This document shows positions 6,447 to 15,118 of a DNA stretch of 59,958 nt, one piece after another. The stretch covers positions 1 through 59,958 of the forward strand of contig CAKZPN010000006.1 of assembly GCA_937139335.1 (NCBI GenBank), in the 5' to 3' direction. Within the stretch, counting starts at the first letter, position 1. Every line of letters starts with the position of its first letter. The translations under genes and the position numbers were made by a program. Origin of the DNA: an uncultured Roseicyclus sp. Lineage in GTDB: Bacteria; Pseudomonadota; Alphaproteobacteria; Rhodobacterales; Rhodobacteraceae. Below the pieces are notes generated by a model. That model saw only the letters and a program-made list of their open reading frames with translations. It searched no databases and was not told the DNA's origin.

Positions 6447-8696
6447 TCACACCACGAACCGCACCCGCCGGTTCAGCGGCAGGTCGCGGATGCGCTCGCC
6501 GGTCAGATCGTAGATCGCGTTGGCCAGCGCCGGCATCGAGGGCGGCGTCGCGGGCTCGCCCACGCCGCTGAGATGCGCCTGCGTCTCGAGGATGCGGACC
6601 TCGACCCGTGGCGCCTGGTGAATGCGCAGCGCATCGAAATCGGGGAAGTTGACTTGCTGCACCTCGCCACCGGCGAAGCTGATCTCTTCCATCATCGCGG
6701 CGGACAGACCGAAGTAGAGCCCCCCCACCATCTGCGCCTCCACGATCGAGGGGTCGAGCGCCGTGCCGACGTCGCAGGCGATCCAGGCGCGGGTCAGCAC
6801 GATGTCGCGGTCCTGTTGCTGCACCTCGACCACCACGGCCACGGGCGTGTGGAAGGAATGGGTCATCGCGACGCCCATGCCGGTGCCCTCGGGCCGGTCG
6901 GCGGCCCAGCCCGACATCTCGGCCACGGCGCGCAGGACGCCCGCCGTGGGCGCATGCTCGCGCTCGGCCAGGTCGAGACGGAAGCCAAGCGGGTCGCGGC
7001 CACCCGCGATCGCCATCTCGTCGATGAAGCTTTCCATGAAGAAGCCGTTGAAGGAATTGCCCACCGACCGCCAGAAGCCCACCGGCACGGCGAGATCGGC
7101 CAGGTGGCCCGTCACGCGGTAGTTCGGGATCGCGTAGGGCTGGTTGAACATGCCCTCGACATGGCCCTTGTCGGGGCCGGGGGGCGCGCTGCCGGTCATC
7201 CGCGCCATCGCCTGCCGCGTGACCGAGGGGGCGGCGACGCGGCCCTCGAGCGCATGGGCGAAGCCGTTGCGGAGCACTCCGCGCATCCTTGCGGCCGCGG
7301 CGGGGCGGTAGAAATCGTGACGCATGTCCTCTTCGCGCGACCATGTCACCTGCACCGGGGTGCCCTGGACAGCCTGCGCAACGCGGGCGGCCAGCACGAT
7401 GAAATCGCTTTCGCCGCGCCGCCCGAAGCCGCCGCCGAGATAGGTGACGTGGCAGCTGACCTGGTCCGCGTCGAGGCCCACGGCCTCGGCCGCCCGCGCT
7501 TCGGCGAAGCCGGGGGCCTGGCTGCCGGCCCAGATCTCCAGCCGGTCGCCGGTGTGATGCGCCGCGGCGCTCATCGGCTCCATCGTGGCATGGGCGAGCC
7601 AGGGCACGGTATACTCCGCCTCGATCACGCGGTCGGCGGGGTCGATCTCCATCCGGTCGATGTCGCCCTCGTCGCGCAGGGTGGAATTCGGCGCCTCGTC
7701 CAGCGCGGCGCGGATGATGTCGAGCATCTCCTCCGAGGTCTCGGGGTAGGGCGCCGGCCCCCATTCAATCTCCACCGCATCGGCGGCCTGCATCGCGAGC
7801 CAGGTGTTGGAGGCGACGACCGCGATGCCGGTGCCAAGGTCGATCACCCGGTCCACCCCCGGCATCGCCTCGGCCGCCGTGGCGTCGAAGGACAGCATTT
7901 CGCCGCCGAGCCGCGGGGTCATGCGGACGGTGGCAAAGCGCATGTCGGGCATGCGCACGTCGATGGCGAATTCGGCGGCGCCGGTGACCTTTTCGACCAT
8001 GTCGAGCCGGGGCATCGACTGGCCGAGGTAGCGCCACTGCGAGCGCGGCCGCAGTTCGACCGAGCGCGGCGGGTCGATGGCGGCGGCCTCCACGGCCAGG
8101 TCGGTGTAGCTCAGCTCGATCCCGCCCGGCGCGATCACGCGGCCGTCGCGGGTCTCGAGGCTGCCGCGCGGCAGGCCGAGCCGGTCGGCGGCGGCCTGCT
8201 TCAGCACCTCGCGCGCGGTCGCGCCGGCCTGCCGCAGCTTCTCGTAGGCGTCGAGCGTCGAGGTGGAGCCGCCCGTGACCTGCAAGCCGATCATCTTGGG
8301 CAGCACCGTCATCGCCTCGATCATCACCTCCTGGAACCCGGTGCGGTCGTAGTCGGTGGCGGGCAGCGCGTGGCTCATCAGCCCGCCGTTATAGTAGGCC
8401 TGCGCTGCCGGGCCGTGGATGACGCGCACGTCTTCCCAGGCCACGTCCAGTTCCTCGGCCACCAGCGCGGGCAGGGTGGTGTAGACACCCTGGCCCATCT
8501 CGGCCCGCGCCGCGACCAGCGTGACGCCGTCCTGGTTGATGATGATCCAGGGGTTCAGCGTTGCCTCGCCCACGCCCGGTTGCAGCGGGTTCGGCAGCTC
8601 GCGCCGGTACTGGTAGACGCCGAAGGCGACGCCGCCCGCGACGGCGGCCGAGCCGATCAGAAAGCTGCGCCGCGCGATCTTGCCCCAGTTAGCCAT
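6447..8696 (-). CDS. Molybdopterin-binding subunit of an IorB-type xanthine dehydrogenase-family oxidoreductase
   Basis: The 749-residue protein is the large subunit of a two-subunit molybdenum hydroxylase of the isoquinoline 1-oxidoreductase type, which inserts oxygen from water into an aldehyde or N-heterocycle. It has a twin-arginine signal (KIARRSFLIGSAAV), so it should act in the periplasm. Typical segments follow: AEMGQGVYTTLPALVAEELD, YLGGGFGRRGESDFIV, WSREEDMRHDFYRP, FWRSVGNSFNGFFMESFIDE and the terminal SGVGEPATPP with GVGE as the catalytic glutamate region. It follows the [2Fe-2S] subunit gene after 3 nt in one operon. The substrate is unknown. An electron acceptor such as a cytochrome c is expected for this type, but no such gene is adjacent. 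Confidence 0.9.
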   Translation of the reverse strand: MANWGKIARRSFLIGSAAVAGGVAFGVYQYRRELPNPLQPGVGEATLNPWIIINQDGVTLVAARAEMGQGVYTTLPALVAEELDVAWEDVRVIHGPAAQAYYNGGLMSHALPATDYDRTGFQEVMIEAMTVLPKMIGLQVTGGSTSTLDAYEKLRQAGATAREVLKQAAADRLGLPRGSLETRDGRVIAPGGIELSYTDLAVEAAAIDPPRSVELRPRSQWRYLGQSMPRLDMVEKVTGAAEFAIDVRMPDMRFATVRMTPRLGGEMLSFDATAAEAMPGVDRVIDLGTGIAVVASNTWLAMQAADAVEIEWGPAPYPETSEEMLDIIRAALDEAPNSTLRDEGDIDRMEIDPADRVIEAEYTVPWLAHATMEPMSAAAHHTGDRLEIWAGSQAPGFAEARAAEAVGLDADQVSCHVTYLGGGFGRRGESDFIVLAARVAQAVQGTPVQVTWSREEDMRHDFYRPAAAARMRGVLRNGFAHALEGRVAAPSVTRQAMARMTGSAPPGPDKGHVEGMFNQPYAIPNYRVTGHLADLAVPVGFWRSVGNSFNGFFMESFIDEMAIAGGRDPLGFRLDLAEREHAPTAGVLRAVAEMSGWAADRPEGTGMGVAMTHSFHTPVAVVVEVQQQDRDIVLTRAWIACDVGTALDPSIVEAQMVGGLYFGLSAAMMEEISFAGGEVQQVNFPDFDALRIHQAPRVEVRILETQAHLSGVGEPATPPSMPALANAIYDLTGERIRDLPLNRRVRFVV

Positions 8697-8699
8697 GGT

Positions 8700-9164
8700 T
8701 CAGGCCCCCCGAAGGTTGGCGGCGGCCGCGTGGACGGCGGCGCGGATGCGCGGGTAGGTGCCGCAGCGGCAGAGGTTGCCGGAAAGTGCGGTGTCGATGT
8801 CCTCGTCCGTCGGGTCGGGCGTGGCGGCCAGAAGGGTCGCGGCCTGCATGATCTGGCCGGACTGGCAGTAGCCGCATTGCGCGACCTGGTGCTCGACCCA
8901 GGCCGCCTGCACGGCGTGGAGCGCGGCCGGCGTGCCCAGCCCCTCGATCGTCGTGACCTGCCCCCAGACATCGGCGAGCGCGACCTGGCAGGACCGCGCC
9001 GCCTCGCCGTCGATCTGAACGGTGCAGGCGCCGCAGGCGGCGACCCCGCAGCCGTATTTCGTGCCGGTCAGGCCGAGCGCGTCGCGCAGGACCCACAGCA
9101 GGGGCACATCGTCGGGGAGATCGACCTGATGCGCGGTTCCGTTCACCGTCAGCGTGGTCGCCAT
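8700..9164 (-). CDS. [2Fe-2S] subunit of the IorAB-type oxidoreductase
   Basis: This 154-residue partner passes electrons from the molybdenum centre. It has both clusters of the family: the plant-type ferredoxin cluster [18 protein letters not shown] with a fourth cysteine in ARSCQV, and the helical cluster [12 protein letters not shown] together with [12 protein letters not shown]. The ATG at 9164 (MATTLTVNG) is chosen over a start 11 codons earlier because it gives the normal ferredoxin N-terminus and has AGGAG about 8 nt upstream. There is no signal peptide, as expected for a subunit carried across the membrane by its twin-arginine partner. A TTGACG-N17-AAATGT promoter can be read upstream, overlapping the palindromic sites shared with the divergent TetR gene. 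Confidence 0.92.
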   Translation of the reverse strand: MATTLTVNGTAHQVDLPDDVPLLWVLRDALGLTGTKYGCGVAACGACTVQIDGEAARSCQVALADVWGQVTTIEGLGTPAALHAVQAAWVEHQVAQCGYCQSGQIMQAATLLAATPDPTDEDIDTALSGNLCRCGTYPRIRAAVHAAAANLRGA

Positions 9165-9189
9165 GGCGTTTGCTCCTGCTTTGGCACTT

Positions 9190-9247
9190 TGACACATTTA
9201 GACGATTCTGTCAGAGCGTCAATTGACATTCTGGACTAATATTGTCA
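9190..9247. promoter_or_regulatory. Two TGACA-N14-TGTCA operators in the iorA/tetR divergent promoter
   Basis: Site 1 (9190-9213) and site 2 (9224-9247) each have TGACA and TGTCA arms separated by exactly 14 bp, with their starts 34 bp apart. A perfect palindrome GTCAATTGAC (9218-9227) bridges them. Both sites lie between the oxidoreductase promoter and the TetR start. The likely binder is the TetR-family protein encoded next to them, which would repress the oxidoreductase and itself. Confidence 0.6.
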
Positions 9248-9257
9248 TTTCGTTGTC

Positions 9258-9875
9258 ATGGACCACGAAACCCAGAGCCTGACCGAGCGCATCCTTGCGC
9301 TGGCACCCGAGCGATCCCGCGGCGTGCTGGTGGCCGGCTACGAGACCTTCCTGCAATTCGGGGTGCGCCGCGCCTCGATGCAGGACATCGCGGACCGGGC
9401 GGGGATCAGCCGCGCGGCGCTCTACCTGCATTACCGCAGCAAGACCGACATCTTTCGCGCGTTGATGGCGCATTACTTCGCCGCCGCCTCGGATCTGGCG
9501 GCCGAGGCGCTGGCGCGGGGCGGCACACCCAGCGAGGCTCTGCGCGCGGCTTTCGCCGCCCAGACCGGCGATGCGGCGACGGAGTTGATCGTATCGCCCC
9601 ACGCCGAGGAATTCCTGTCGCTGAAGCAATCCGTCGCGCGCGACATCATCGCTGAGGGCGCCGCCCGGCTGGCGCGGGTCTATGGCGCGTGGCTGGCGCG
9701 TGGCCTGGCGGACGGCACGATCGCAGAGGACGGGGCGGGCCCCGATCCGGAGGCTGCGGCGTGGGTCATGCTGACGGCGCTTGACGGGCTGAAGACCGCC
9801 GGCCTCACGCCCGAGGCGCATGGACAGGCGCGCGACCGGCTGGCGCTATTGTTCGGCCGGGCTCTGACGCCCTGA
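9258..9875 (+). CDS. TetR/AcrR-family transcriptional regulator
   Basis: This 205-residue protein has the standard N-terminal TetR helix-turn-helix: YETFLQFGVRRASMQDIADR, then AGISRAALYLHYRSKTDIFR. A variable all-helical ligand domain of about 140 residues follows. It is divergent from the molybdenum oxidoreductase operon, with only 93 bp between starts. The second palindromic operator ends 10 nt before the ATG, so it almost certainly represses itself. It probably senses the substrate of the oxidoreductase. The stop is 3 bp from that of the convergent SMR gene. No strong ribosome-binding site precedes the ATG. Confidence 0.9.
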   Translation: MDHETQSLTERILALAPERSRGVLVAGYETFLQFGVRRASMQDIADRAGISRAALYLHYRSKTDIFRALMAHYFAAASDLAAEALARGGTPSEALRAAFAAQTGDAATELIVSPHAEEFLSLKQSVARDIIAEGAARLARVYGAWLARGLADGTIAEDGAGPDPEAAAWVMLTALDGLKTAGLTPEAHGQARDRLALLFGRALTP

Positions 9876-9878
9876 GCC

Positions 9879-10205
9879 TCAGTGTGCCGCGACGGACCAC
9901 AGGTTCAGCACCAGCACGCCCGCCACGATCAGCCCGATCCCCAGCACGGCGGGCAGGTCGAGCCGCTGGCCGTAGACCAGCCAGCCGATCAGCGTGACGG
10001 CGGCCACGCCGACGCCGGACCAGATCGCGTAGGTGACGCCGAGCGGCACGGTGCGCAGGACCAGCGCGAGGAAATAGAAGGCGATGGCATAGCCGATCAC
10101 CACCAGCACGACCGGGCCGGGCCTGGTGAACCCGTCCGAGGCCTTGAGCGCGGTGGTGCCGATGACCTCGCCCGCGATGGCGACGAGGAGATGGAGCCAG
10201 GGCAT
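9879..10205 (-). CDS. Small multidrug resistance (SMR) family efflux protein
   Basis: At 108 residues with four hydrophobic helices it has the exact size of EmrE/SugE-type transporters, which form dimers in the inner membrane and exchange protons for cationic compounds. Family signs are the membrane-embedded glutamate in helix 1 (HLLVAIAGEVIGTTALKAS), the YAIAFYFLALVLRTVPLGV segment and YAIWSGVGVAAVTLIGW. The start is ATG 10205; an upstream in-frame ATG adds 22 residues that do not fit the family. GEVIGTTALKAS is closer to EmrE-like multidrug exporters than to the SugE/Gdx guanidinium type. That call is moderate, because the two subfamilies are close. Confidence 0.9.
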   Translation of the reverse strand: MPWLHLLVAIAGEVIGTTALKASDGFTRPGPVVLVVIGYAIAFYFLALVLRTVPLGVTYAIWSGVGVAAVTLIGWLVYGQRLDLPAVLGIGLIVAGVLVLNLWSVAAH

Positions 10206-10230
10206 GGGACAGGCCTCTCGCAGAAACGGA

Positions 10231-10266
10231 AAACGCCCCCCGGCTTTGGCTGGCCGGGGGGCGTTT
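10231..10266 (-). terminator. Intrinsic terminator of the opp operon
   Basis: AAACGCCCCCCGGC (10231-10244) and GCCGGGGGGCGTTT (10253-10266) form a perfect 14-bp stem with an 8-nt loop. Read on the minus strand, the stem is followed by TTTTCCGTTT. It lies about 20 bp after the permease stop, so it ends the five-gene transporter operon. Confidence 0.85.
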
Positions 10267-10285
10267 GGCAAGGGGCGGGGCGGCG

Positions 10286-11260
10286 TCAGCGCCCGCGGAT
10301 GCGCGGGTCGAGCGCGTCGCGCAGACCGTCGCCGATGTAGTTCACCGACAGCACCGTGAGAGAGATCGCCAGGCCGGGCCAGATCACCCGCTCGGGGTTC
10401 TGGGTCAGCCAGTCGGTCGCGTCAAACAGCAGGCGGCCCCAGGTCGGGAAGTCGGACGGGAAGCCGAGGCCGAGGAAGCTGAGCGCGCTTTCGGTGATGA
10501 TCGCGTTGGCGATGCCGAGCGTCGCGGACACCATGATCGGCGACATCACGTTGGGCAGCAGGTGGCGGGTGATCATCCGGTGGCTCGGCGTGCCGATGGA
10601 GCGCGCGGCAAGGACGAACTCCCGCTCCTTGATCGCGAGAACGTCGCCGCGCACCACGCGCGCCGTCTGCATCCACGAGGTCGCGCCGATGACCACAACG
10701 ATCAGAACGAAGATGCCGCCCTCGGGCCCGAAGGCGGCACGCAGGTTGTCGCGATAGAGCATGATGATGACGAGCAGCAGCGGCAGCAGCGGCAGCGCAA
10801 GGAACAGGTCGGTCATGCGCATCAGCAGCCCGTCGATCCGGCGGAAATATCCCGCCATCACGCCGATGAGCGTGCCCAGAAACAGCGCCAGAAGCATCGC
10901 GGTCAGCCCCACCGCGATGGAGGTCTGGCCGCCCGCCATCATGCGCGCCAGCGTGTCCCGGCCCAGCTGGTCGGTGCCCATCGGGTGCGCCCAGCTTGGC
11001 CCGGCGTTGCGGGCGCGGATGTCGATGAACTGCGAATCCAGCGTCCAGATCAGCGGCCCGACGAACACGAAGAGCAGGGTGAAGATGAAGAAACCAAGCC
11101 CGAAGAGCGCGCCCTTGTGGGTCTTGAACTGGTCCCAGACATCCCACCACTGGTTGCGGGGCGCGCGGTAGCTTTCGAACTCCATCACCGGGGCGGCGCC
11201 GGCGGGCGTGGCGCCCGCGCCGTGCAGCGGCTGGTTCGGGCGATCTGCGTTGTCAGTCAT
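10286..11260 (-). CDS. Peptide-type ABC transporter permease (OppC/DppC)
   Basis: This is the second permease chain of an Opp/Dpp importer (324 residues), last gene of a five-gene minus-strand operon. It has the OppC N-terminal helix (FETHKG-like FKTHKGALFGLGFFIF), a periplasmic loop with SWAHPMGTDQLGRDTLARMM, and the cytoplasmic coupling loop REFVLAARSIGTPSHRMITR ahead of NVMSPIMV. ATG 11260 is chosen because it overlaps the OppB stop by 8 bp, the usual coupling. Together with OppB it forms the channel powered by the two ATPases encoded first in the operon. Confidence 0.93.
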   Translation of the reverse strand: MTDNADRPNQPLHGAGATPAGAAPVMEFESYRAPRNQWWDVWDQFKTHKGALFGLGFFIFTLLFVFVGPLIWTLDSQFIDIRARNAGPSWAHPMGTDQLGRDTLARMMAGGQTSIAVGLTAMLLALFLGTLIGVMAGYFRRIDGLLMRMTDLFLALPLLPLLLVIIMLYRDNLRAAFGPEGGIFVLIVVVIGATSWMQTARVVRGDVLAIKEREFVLAARSIGTPSHRMITRHLLPNVMSPIMVSATLGIANAIITESALSFLGLGFPSDFPTWGRLLFDATDWLTQNPERVIWPGLAISLTVLSVNYIGDGLRDALDPRIRGR

Positions 11261-12260
11261 AGCGGATCCTCGGGTCGAGCACGCCGTAGAGGACATCGGC
11301 GAGAAGGTTGAACAGCACGATCAGCACGGCGAAGATGAAGCTCACGGTCTGCACCACCGGCACGTCGCCGCCCTGGATCGCGATGATCAGGAGCTGGCCG
11401 ATCCCGTTCACCTTGAACACCTGTTCGGTGATGATCGCGCCGCCGAAGACGGCCGGGATGTTCAGCGCGATGACGGTGACGACAGGGATCATCGAGTTGC
11501 GCAGCACGTGGACCAGCACCACGACCTTCTCGTTCAGCCCCTTGGCCCGCGCGGTGCGCACGTAGTCCTGGTTGAGGTTGTCGAGCATCGAGGCGCGCAT
11601 GTAGCGGCTGATCTGGCTGGCGTTGTAGAGGCCGAGCACCATGACCGGCATGATGATCTGCTTCACCTGCACGACGAAGCTGGGCCAGTCGGTGACGACG
11701 TGGGTGGTGTTGTAGACCGACGGGAACCAGCCGAGGTTCACCGCGAAGATCACGATGAAGAGGACGCCGGTGAAGAATGTGGGGACCGAGAACCCGACCA
11801 TCGAGACGAAGGTGCCGACCTGGTCGAAGATCGAATACTGCTTGTAGGCCGAGATGATGCCCAAGGGCAGCGCGATCAGGATGCCGACGATGTAGGAGGT
11901 GCCAACCACCCAGAGCGTCTGCGGCATCCGCTGCATGATCAGCTCCATCACCGGGCTGCGGGTCTGGTAGGAGATGATGCGCGCACCGTCGGGCGCCACG
12001 TTCAGGCCGGTCCAGCCTTCCAGCAGGTGCAGGGGCTCGTCCCACAGCATCAGCTTCAGCCATTTGAAATACTGGATCAGGATCGGATCGTTCACGCCGA
12101 GGCTCTGGCGGATCTGCTCGCGCACCTCGGGCGGGATCGTCAGCGGCAGGCCGGCCGTCGGGTCGGACGGCGACAGCTTCACGATCAGGAAGATGATGAA
12201 ACTGATGAACAGAAGCGTCGGGATCGCAAGGATCAGTCTGCGGATCGTGTAGGTCAGCAT
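11253..12260 (-). CDS. Peptide-type ABC transporter permease (OppB/DppB)
   Basis: The 335-residue permease has the OppB layout: a first helix (YTIRRLILAIPTLLFISFII), a large periplasmic loop, then five more helices, and a coupling loop reading YVRTARAKGLNEKVVVLVHV followed by LRNSMIPVVTV. The substrate is shared with the binding protein encoded just upstream. The stop codon overlaps the OppC start by 8 bp, indicating coupled translation. No unusual residues were noted. Confidence 0.94.
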   Translation of the reverse strand: MLTYTIRRLILAIPTLLFISFIIFLIVKLSPSDPTAGLPLTIPPEVREQIRQSLGVNDPILIQYFKWLKLMLWDEPLHLLEGWTGLNVAPDGARIISYQTRSPVMELIMQRMPQTLWVVGTSYIVGILIALPLGIISAYKQYSIFDQVGTFVSMVGFSVPTFFTGVLFIVIFAVNLGWFPSVYNTTHVVTDWPSFVVQVKQIIMPVMVLGLYNASQISRYMRASMLDNLNQDYVRTARAKGLNEKVVVLVHVLRNSMIPVVTVIALNIPAVFGGAIITEQVFKVNGIGQLLIIAIQGGDVPVVQTVSFIFAVLIVLFNLLADVLYGVLDPRIRYD

Positions 12261-12347
12261 GGGCCAACGCCTCGGGTCAGAAGTTCGGTGTCATGAAATG
12301 GCCCGCGCCACAAAGGCAGCGCGGGCCGGTCTTGTCAGGTCAGGCGG

Positions 12348-14051
12348 TCACTCGGCGCGACGCCAGTCCATGATGTTCCACAGCTCGCTGTCCCAATCCG
12401 ACATGAGGATCCCCTCGATGGTGGACGCGTGGGCAGAGACGCCGCCACGGTGCACCAGCGGGATGATCGAGTAGCTCTGGACGAGCATGTCGTTTTGCAG
12501 ACGTGCGATCCGGCCGCGTTCCTCGAGGTCGGCGGTTGCTGCCATTTCCGCGACCAGTTCGTCGTAGGCCGGGTCACAGAAACGCTGGATGTTGGCGCCC
12601 TGCCACTGGGTATCCGGGCCCGGGATGTCCGAGCACAGCCAGTTGGCCATGTAGGCCTGCGGGTCGACGCCTGCGAAGTTGTTGGTGTACATCTCCACGT
12701 CGGCATAGAACTTCTGGAACGTGTCCGGGGATGCCGGGTCGCCGCCGAAGAAGACCGACGCGTCGATGTTGCGCAGCTCGGCGTCGATGCCGATTTCCGC
12801 CCACCACTGCTTGATCAGCGCCTGTGTGTCCTGGCGGACGGCGTTGGTCGAGGTCTGGAACAGCACGCGCATCGGCGTGCCTTCGTACTCGCGGATGCCG
12901 TCGCCATCGCTGTCCACGATGCCGGCTTCATCCAGAAGCGCGTTGGCGCCTTCGATGTCCTGCACGAGGCAGCCGTCGTTGGCGGTCGAGGCATAGGCCT
13001 CGGGTGCGGGCAGCACGTTGCAGGTGGCCTGGCCACCGGCACCGTAGCCGATTTCCACGATCAGCGCGCGGTCGATGGCCATCGACATGGCCTGGCCCAC
13101 GATCGGGTCGGTCAGGTAGGGGTGCGGGCCACCGGCGACGGTGGAGCGCATGTCACCCATCGACGGGTCGGGGTTGGTCTGGTTCATGTGCAGACGCTCG
13201 ACCGAGGTGCCGAAGGCGGTCACGACAGTGCAGTTGCCCTGCGCTTCCATGCCGGACAGGATGGTCGGATCGATCTGCAGGTTCCAGGCGTAGTCGAATT
13301 CGCCGGTTTCGCAAACGGAGCGTGCCGCCGCCGTCGCGTCGCCGCCGCCCTTGAAGGTGACGGTTGCGAAATACGGACGGTCGGGGAAGCGGAAATTCTC
13401 GTTCGCCGACAGTTCGATCACGTCGTTCGGGCGGAATTCATCGACCACGAAGGGCCCGGTGCCGATCGGGCCAAAGTTCGCATCCGTGCACTCGGGCGCG
13501 CGGGCGCCAAGGCAGTCGGCGAACTGCGCCGCCTGGATCACCGGGCTCTCGGAGCCGACGAAGGCGGTGTAGGGGAACGGCGTCGGCGCGTCGAAGGTCA
13601 CGCGCACGGTGCCGTCATCCACGGCCTCGACCGAGGTCACGCCGTCGAAGTAGGACGCCTGCGCGCAGCCGCCTTCGGGATGGGTGCAGTATTCCCAGGT
13701 GAAGACGAAATCGGCCGCGGTCAGGTCGGAGCCGTCGGACCAGGTGATGCCGTCACCAATGGTCCAGGTGATCGAGGTCAGATCCTCGGACACGCCGCCG
13801 TTGTCGACCGTGGGGATCTCTTCGGCGAGCCAGGGCACCATGGTTCCGGTGTCGTCGAAGCGTGCCAGCGACTCGAGCACGAGCGAGGCCGACTCGACCT
13901 CTTTCGTGCCGCCCGACAGGTACGGGTTCAGCGTCGAGGGCGCTTGCCAGTAGATGATGTTGAGGTGGCCCGACGAGCCGCGCTCGGCCAGCGCCGCAGC
14001 GGGCGCCAGCACCAGCGCGGTCGCGCCAAGCAAAAGCGAATACCGTGTCAT
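12348..14051 (-). CDS. Peptide-type ABC transporter solute-binding protein (family 5)
   Basis: The 567-residue periplasmic protein has a clear Sec signal (TRYSLLLGATALVLAPAAALA) and the family-5 fold markers LNIIYWQAPSTLNPYLSGGT, WTIGDGITWSDGSDLTAADF and GTGPFVVDEFRPND. The length is normal, in contrast to the truncated paralogue at 2.3 kb. The start is ATG 14051 with AAGGAGAGAG upstream; a longer in-frame start lacks a signal at its terminus. Its gene lies third in the operon, between the ATPases and the permeases. The ligand is inferred, from the divergent argE and M20 hydrolase genes, to be a peptide or N-acyl amino acid. Confidence 0.93.
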   Translation of the reverse strand: MTRYSLLLGATALVLAPAAALAERGSSGHLNIIYWQAPSTLNPYLSGGTKEVESASLVLESLARFDDTGTMVPWLAEEIPTVDNGGVSEDLTSITWTIGDGITWSDGSDLTAADFVFTWEYCTHPEGGCAQASYFDGVTSVEAVDDGTVRVTFDAPTPFPYTAFVGSESPVIQAAQFADCLGARAPECTDANFGPIGTGPFVVDEFRPNDVIELSANENFRFPDRPYFATVTFKGGGDATAAARSVCETGEFDYAWNLQIDPTILSGMEAQGNCTVVTAFGTSVERLHMNQTNPDPSMGDMRSTVAGGPHPYLTDPIVGQAMSMAIDRALIVEIGYGAGGQATCNVLPAPEAYASTANDGCLVQDIEGANALLDEAGIVDSDGDGIREYEGTPMRVLFQTSTNAVRQDTQALIKQWWAEIGIDAELRNIDASVFFGGDPASPDTFQKFYADVEMYTNNFAGVDPQAYMANWLCSDIPGPDTQWQGANIQRFCDPAYDELVAEMAATADLEERGRIARLQNDMLVQSYSIIPLVHRGGVSAHASTIEGILMSDWDSELWNIMDWRRAE

Positions 14052-14080
14052 GTTTTTGTCTCTCTCTCCTTGTTGGATGC

Positions 14081-15118
14081 TCAAGCCTCGGCAGGCTCTG
14101 CCGCGTTGTCCGCGGTCTCGGGTGTTGTCTCGTTGTAGAGGTGGCAGGCGACGAAGCGGCCCGGTTTCACCTCGCGAACCTCGGGGTCGATCTGCCGGCA
14201 GATGTCCATGACCCTAGGGCAGCGGGTGGAGAAGTTGCAGCCCTTGGGCGGGTTGGCCGGGCTTGGCACATCGCCTTCGAGGATGGTGCGGTTGGCGTTG
14301 TCATGGCTGACCGGGTCGGGTTCCGGCACTGCCGACAAGAGCGCCTGGGTGTAGGGATGCAGCGGGTCCTCGTAGAGCCCGTCGCGCGGCCCGATCTCGG
14401 CCACCTTGCCCAAATACATCACCACGACGCGGTCGGCGATGTGGCGCACCATCGACAGGTCATGGCTGATGAAGAGGTAGGTCAGGCCCAGCCGGTCCTG
14501 CAATTCCTCCAGCAGGTTCACGACCTGCGCCTGGATCGACACGTCGAGCGCCGCGATGGGTTCATCGCAGACGATGAATTTCGGGTTCAACGCCAGGGCG
14601 CGGGCGATGCCGATACGCTGGCGCTGGCCGCCGGAAAACTCGTGCGGGTAGCGGTTGGCGAAGTCGCGGTTCAGACCGACGGCGTCCATCAGCTCGTAGA
14701 TCCGTTCCAGCCGCTCCTTGCCGGTCATCTTGCTGTGTTCGCTCAGCGGCTCGCCGATTATGCCGGCCACCGTCATGCGCGGGTTCAGCGAGGCTTGAGG
14801 GTCCTGGAACACCATCTGCATCATCGGACGCAGGCTGCGCAACTTGTCGAAGGGGGCGTGCGCGATCTCCTTCCCGTCGAGGATGATCGAACCCGACGTC
14901 GGCTCGTAGAGCCGCAGCACCGCGCGGCCGCAGGTGGATTTCCCGCAGCCGGATTCACCGACGAGACCGAGCGTCTCGCCCTCGTAGATGTCGAAGGAGA
15001 TGCCGTCGACGGCCTTGACCGCCCCCGTCACGCGCTGAAGCAGGCCCGAGCGGATCGGGAAATGCATCTTGAGGTCTTTCACCTCGACCAGCTTCTTGGC
15101 GCCCCGGATGTCAAACAT
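14081..15118 (-). CDS. Peptide-type ABC transporter ATPase (OppF/DppF)
   Basis: This 345-residue ATPase has Walker [10 protein letters not shown], the Q-loop [13 protein letters not shown], signature [15 protein letters not shown], Walker [13 protein letters not shown] and the switch histidine in [10 protein letters not shown]. The C-terminal oligopeptide extension has the cysteine-bearing [17 protein letters not shown] segment found in OppD/F proteins. It follows oppD with an 8-bp overlap, and the binding protein gene comes next. It acts as one half of the cytoplasmic motor. ATG 15118 is used because it restores the usual short lead before [11 protein letters not shown]. Confidence 0.94.
   Translation of the reverse strand: MFDIRGAKKLVEVKDLKMHFPIRSGLLQRVTGAVKAVDGISFDIYEGETLGLVGESGCGKSTCGRAVLRLYEPTSGSIILDGKEIAHAPFDKLRSLRPMMQMVFQDPQASLNPRMTVAGIIGEPLSEHSKMTGKERLERIYELMDAVGLNRDFANRYPHEFSGGQRQRIGIARALALNPKFIVCDEPIAALDVSIQAQVVNLLEELQDRLGLTYLFISHDLSMVRHIADRVVVMYLGKVAEIGPRDGLYEDPLHPYTQALLSAVPEPDPVSHDNANRTILEGDVPSPANPPKGCNFSTRCPRVMDICRQIDPEVREVKPGRFVACHLYNETTPETADNAAEPAEA

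Noticed and set aside
4678..7764. A 1028-codon open frame on the minus strand
   Set aside because: It is antisense to xseA and out of frame with iorB; its arginine/glycine-rich composition is typical of shadow frames in GC-rich DNA.
6573..9239. An 888-codon plus-strand frame
   Set aside because: Antisense to the molybdenum oxidoreductase genes, which have clear motifs; histidine- and arginine-rich shadow.
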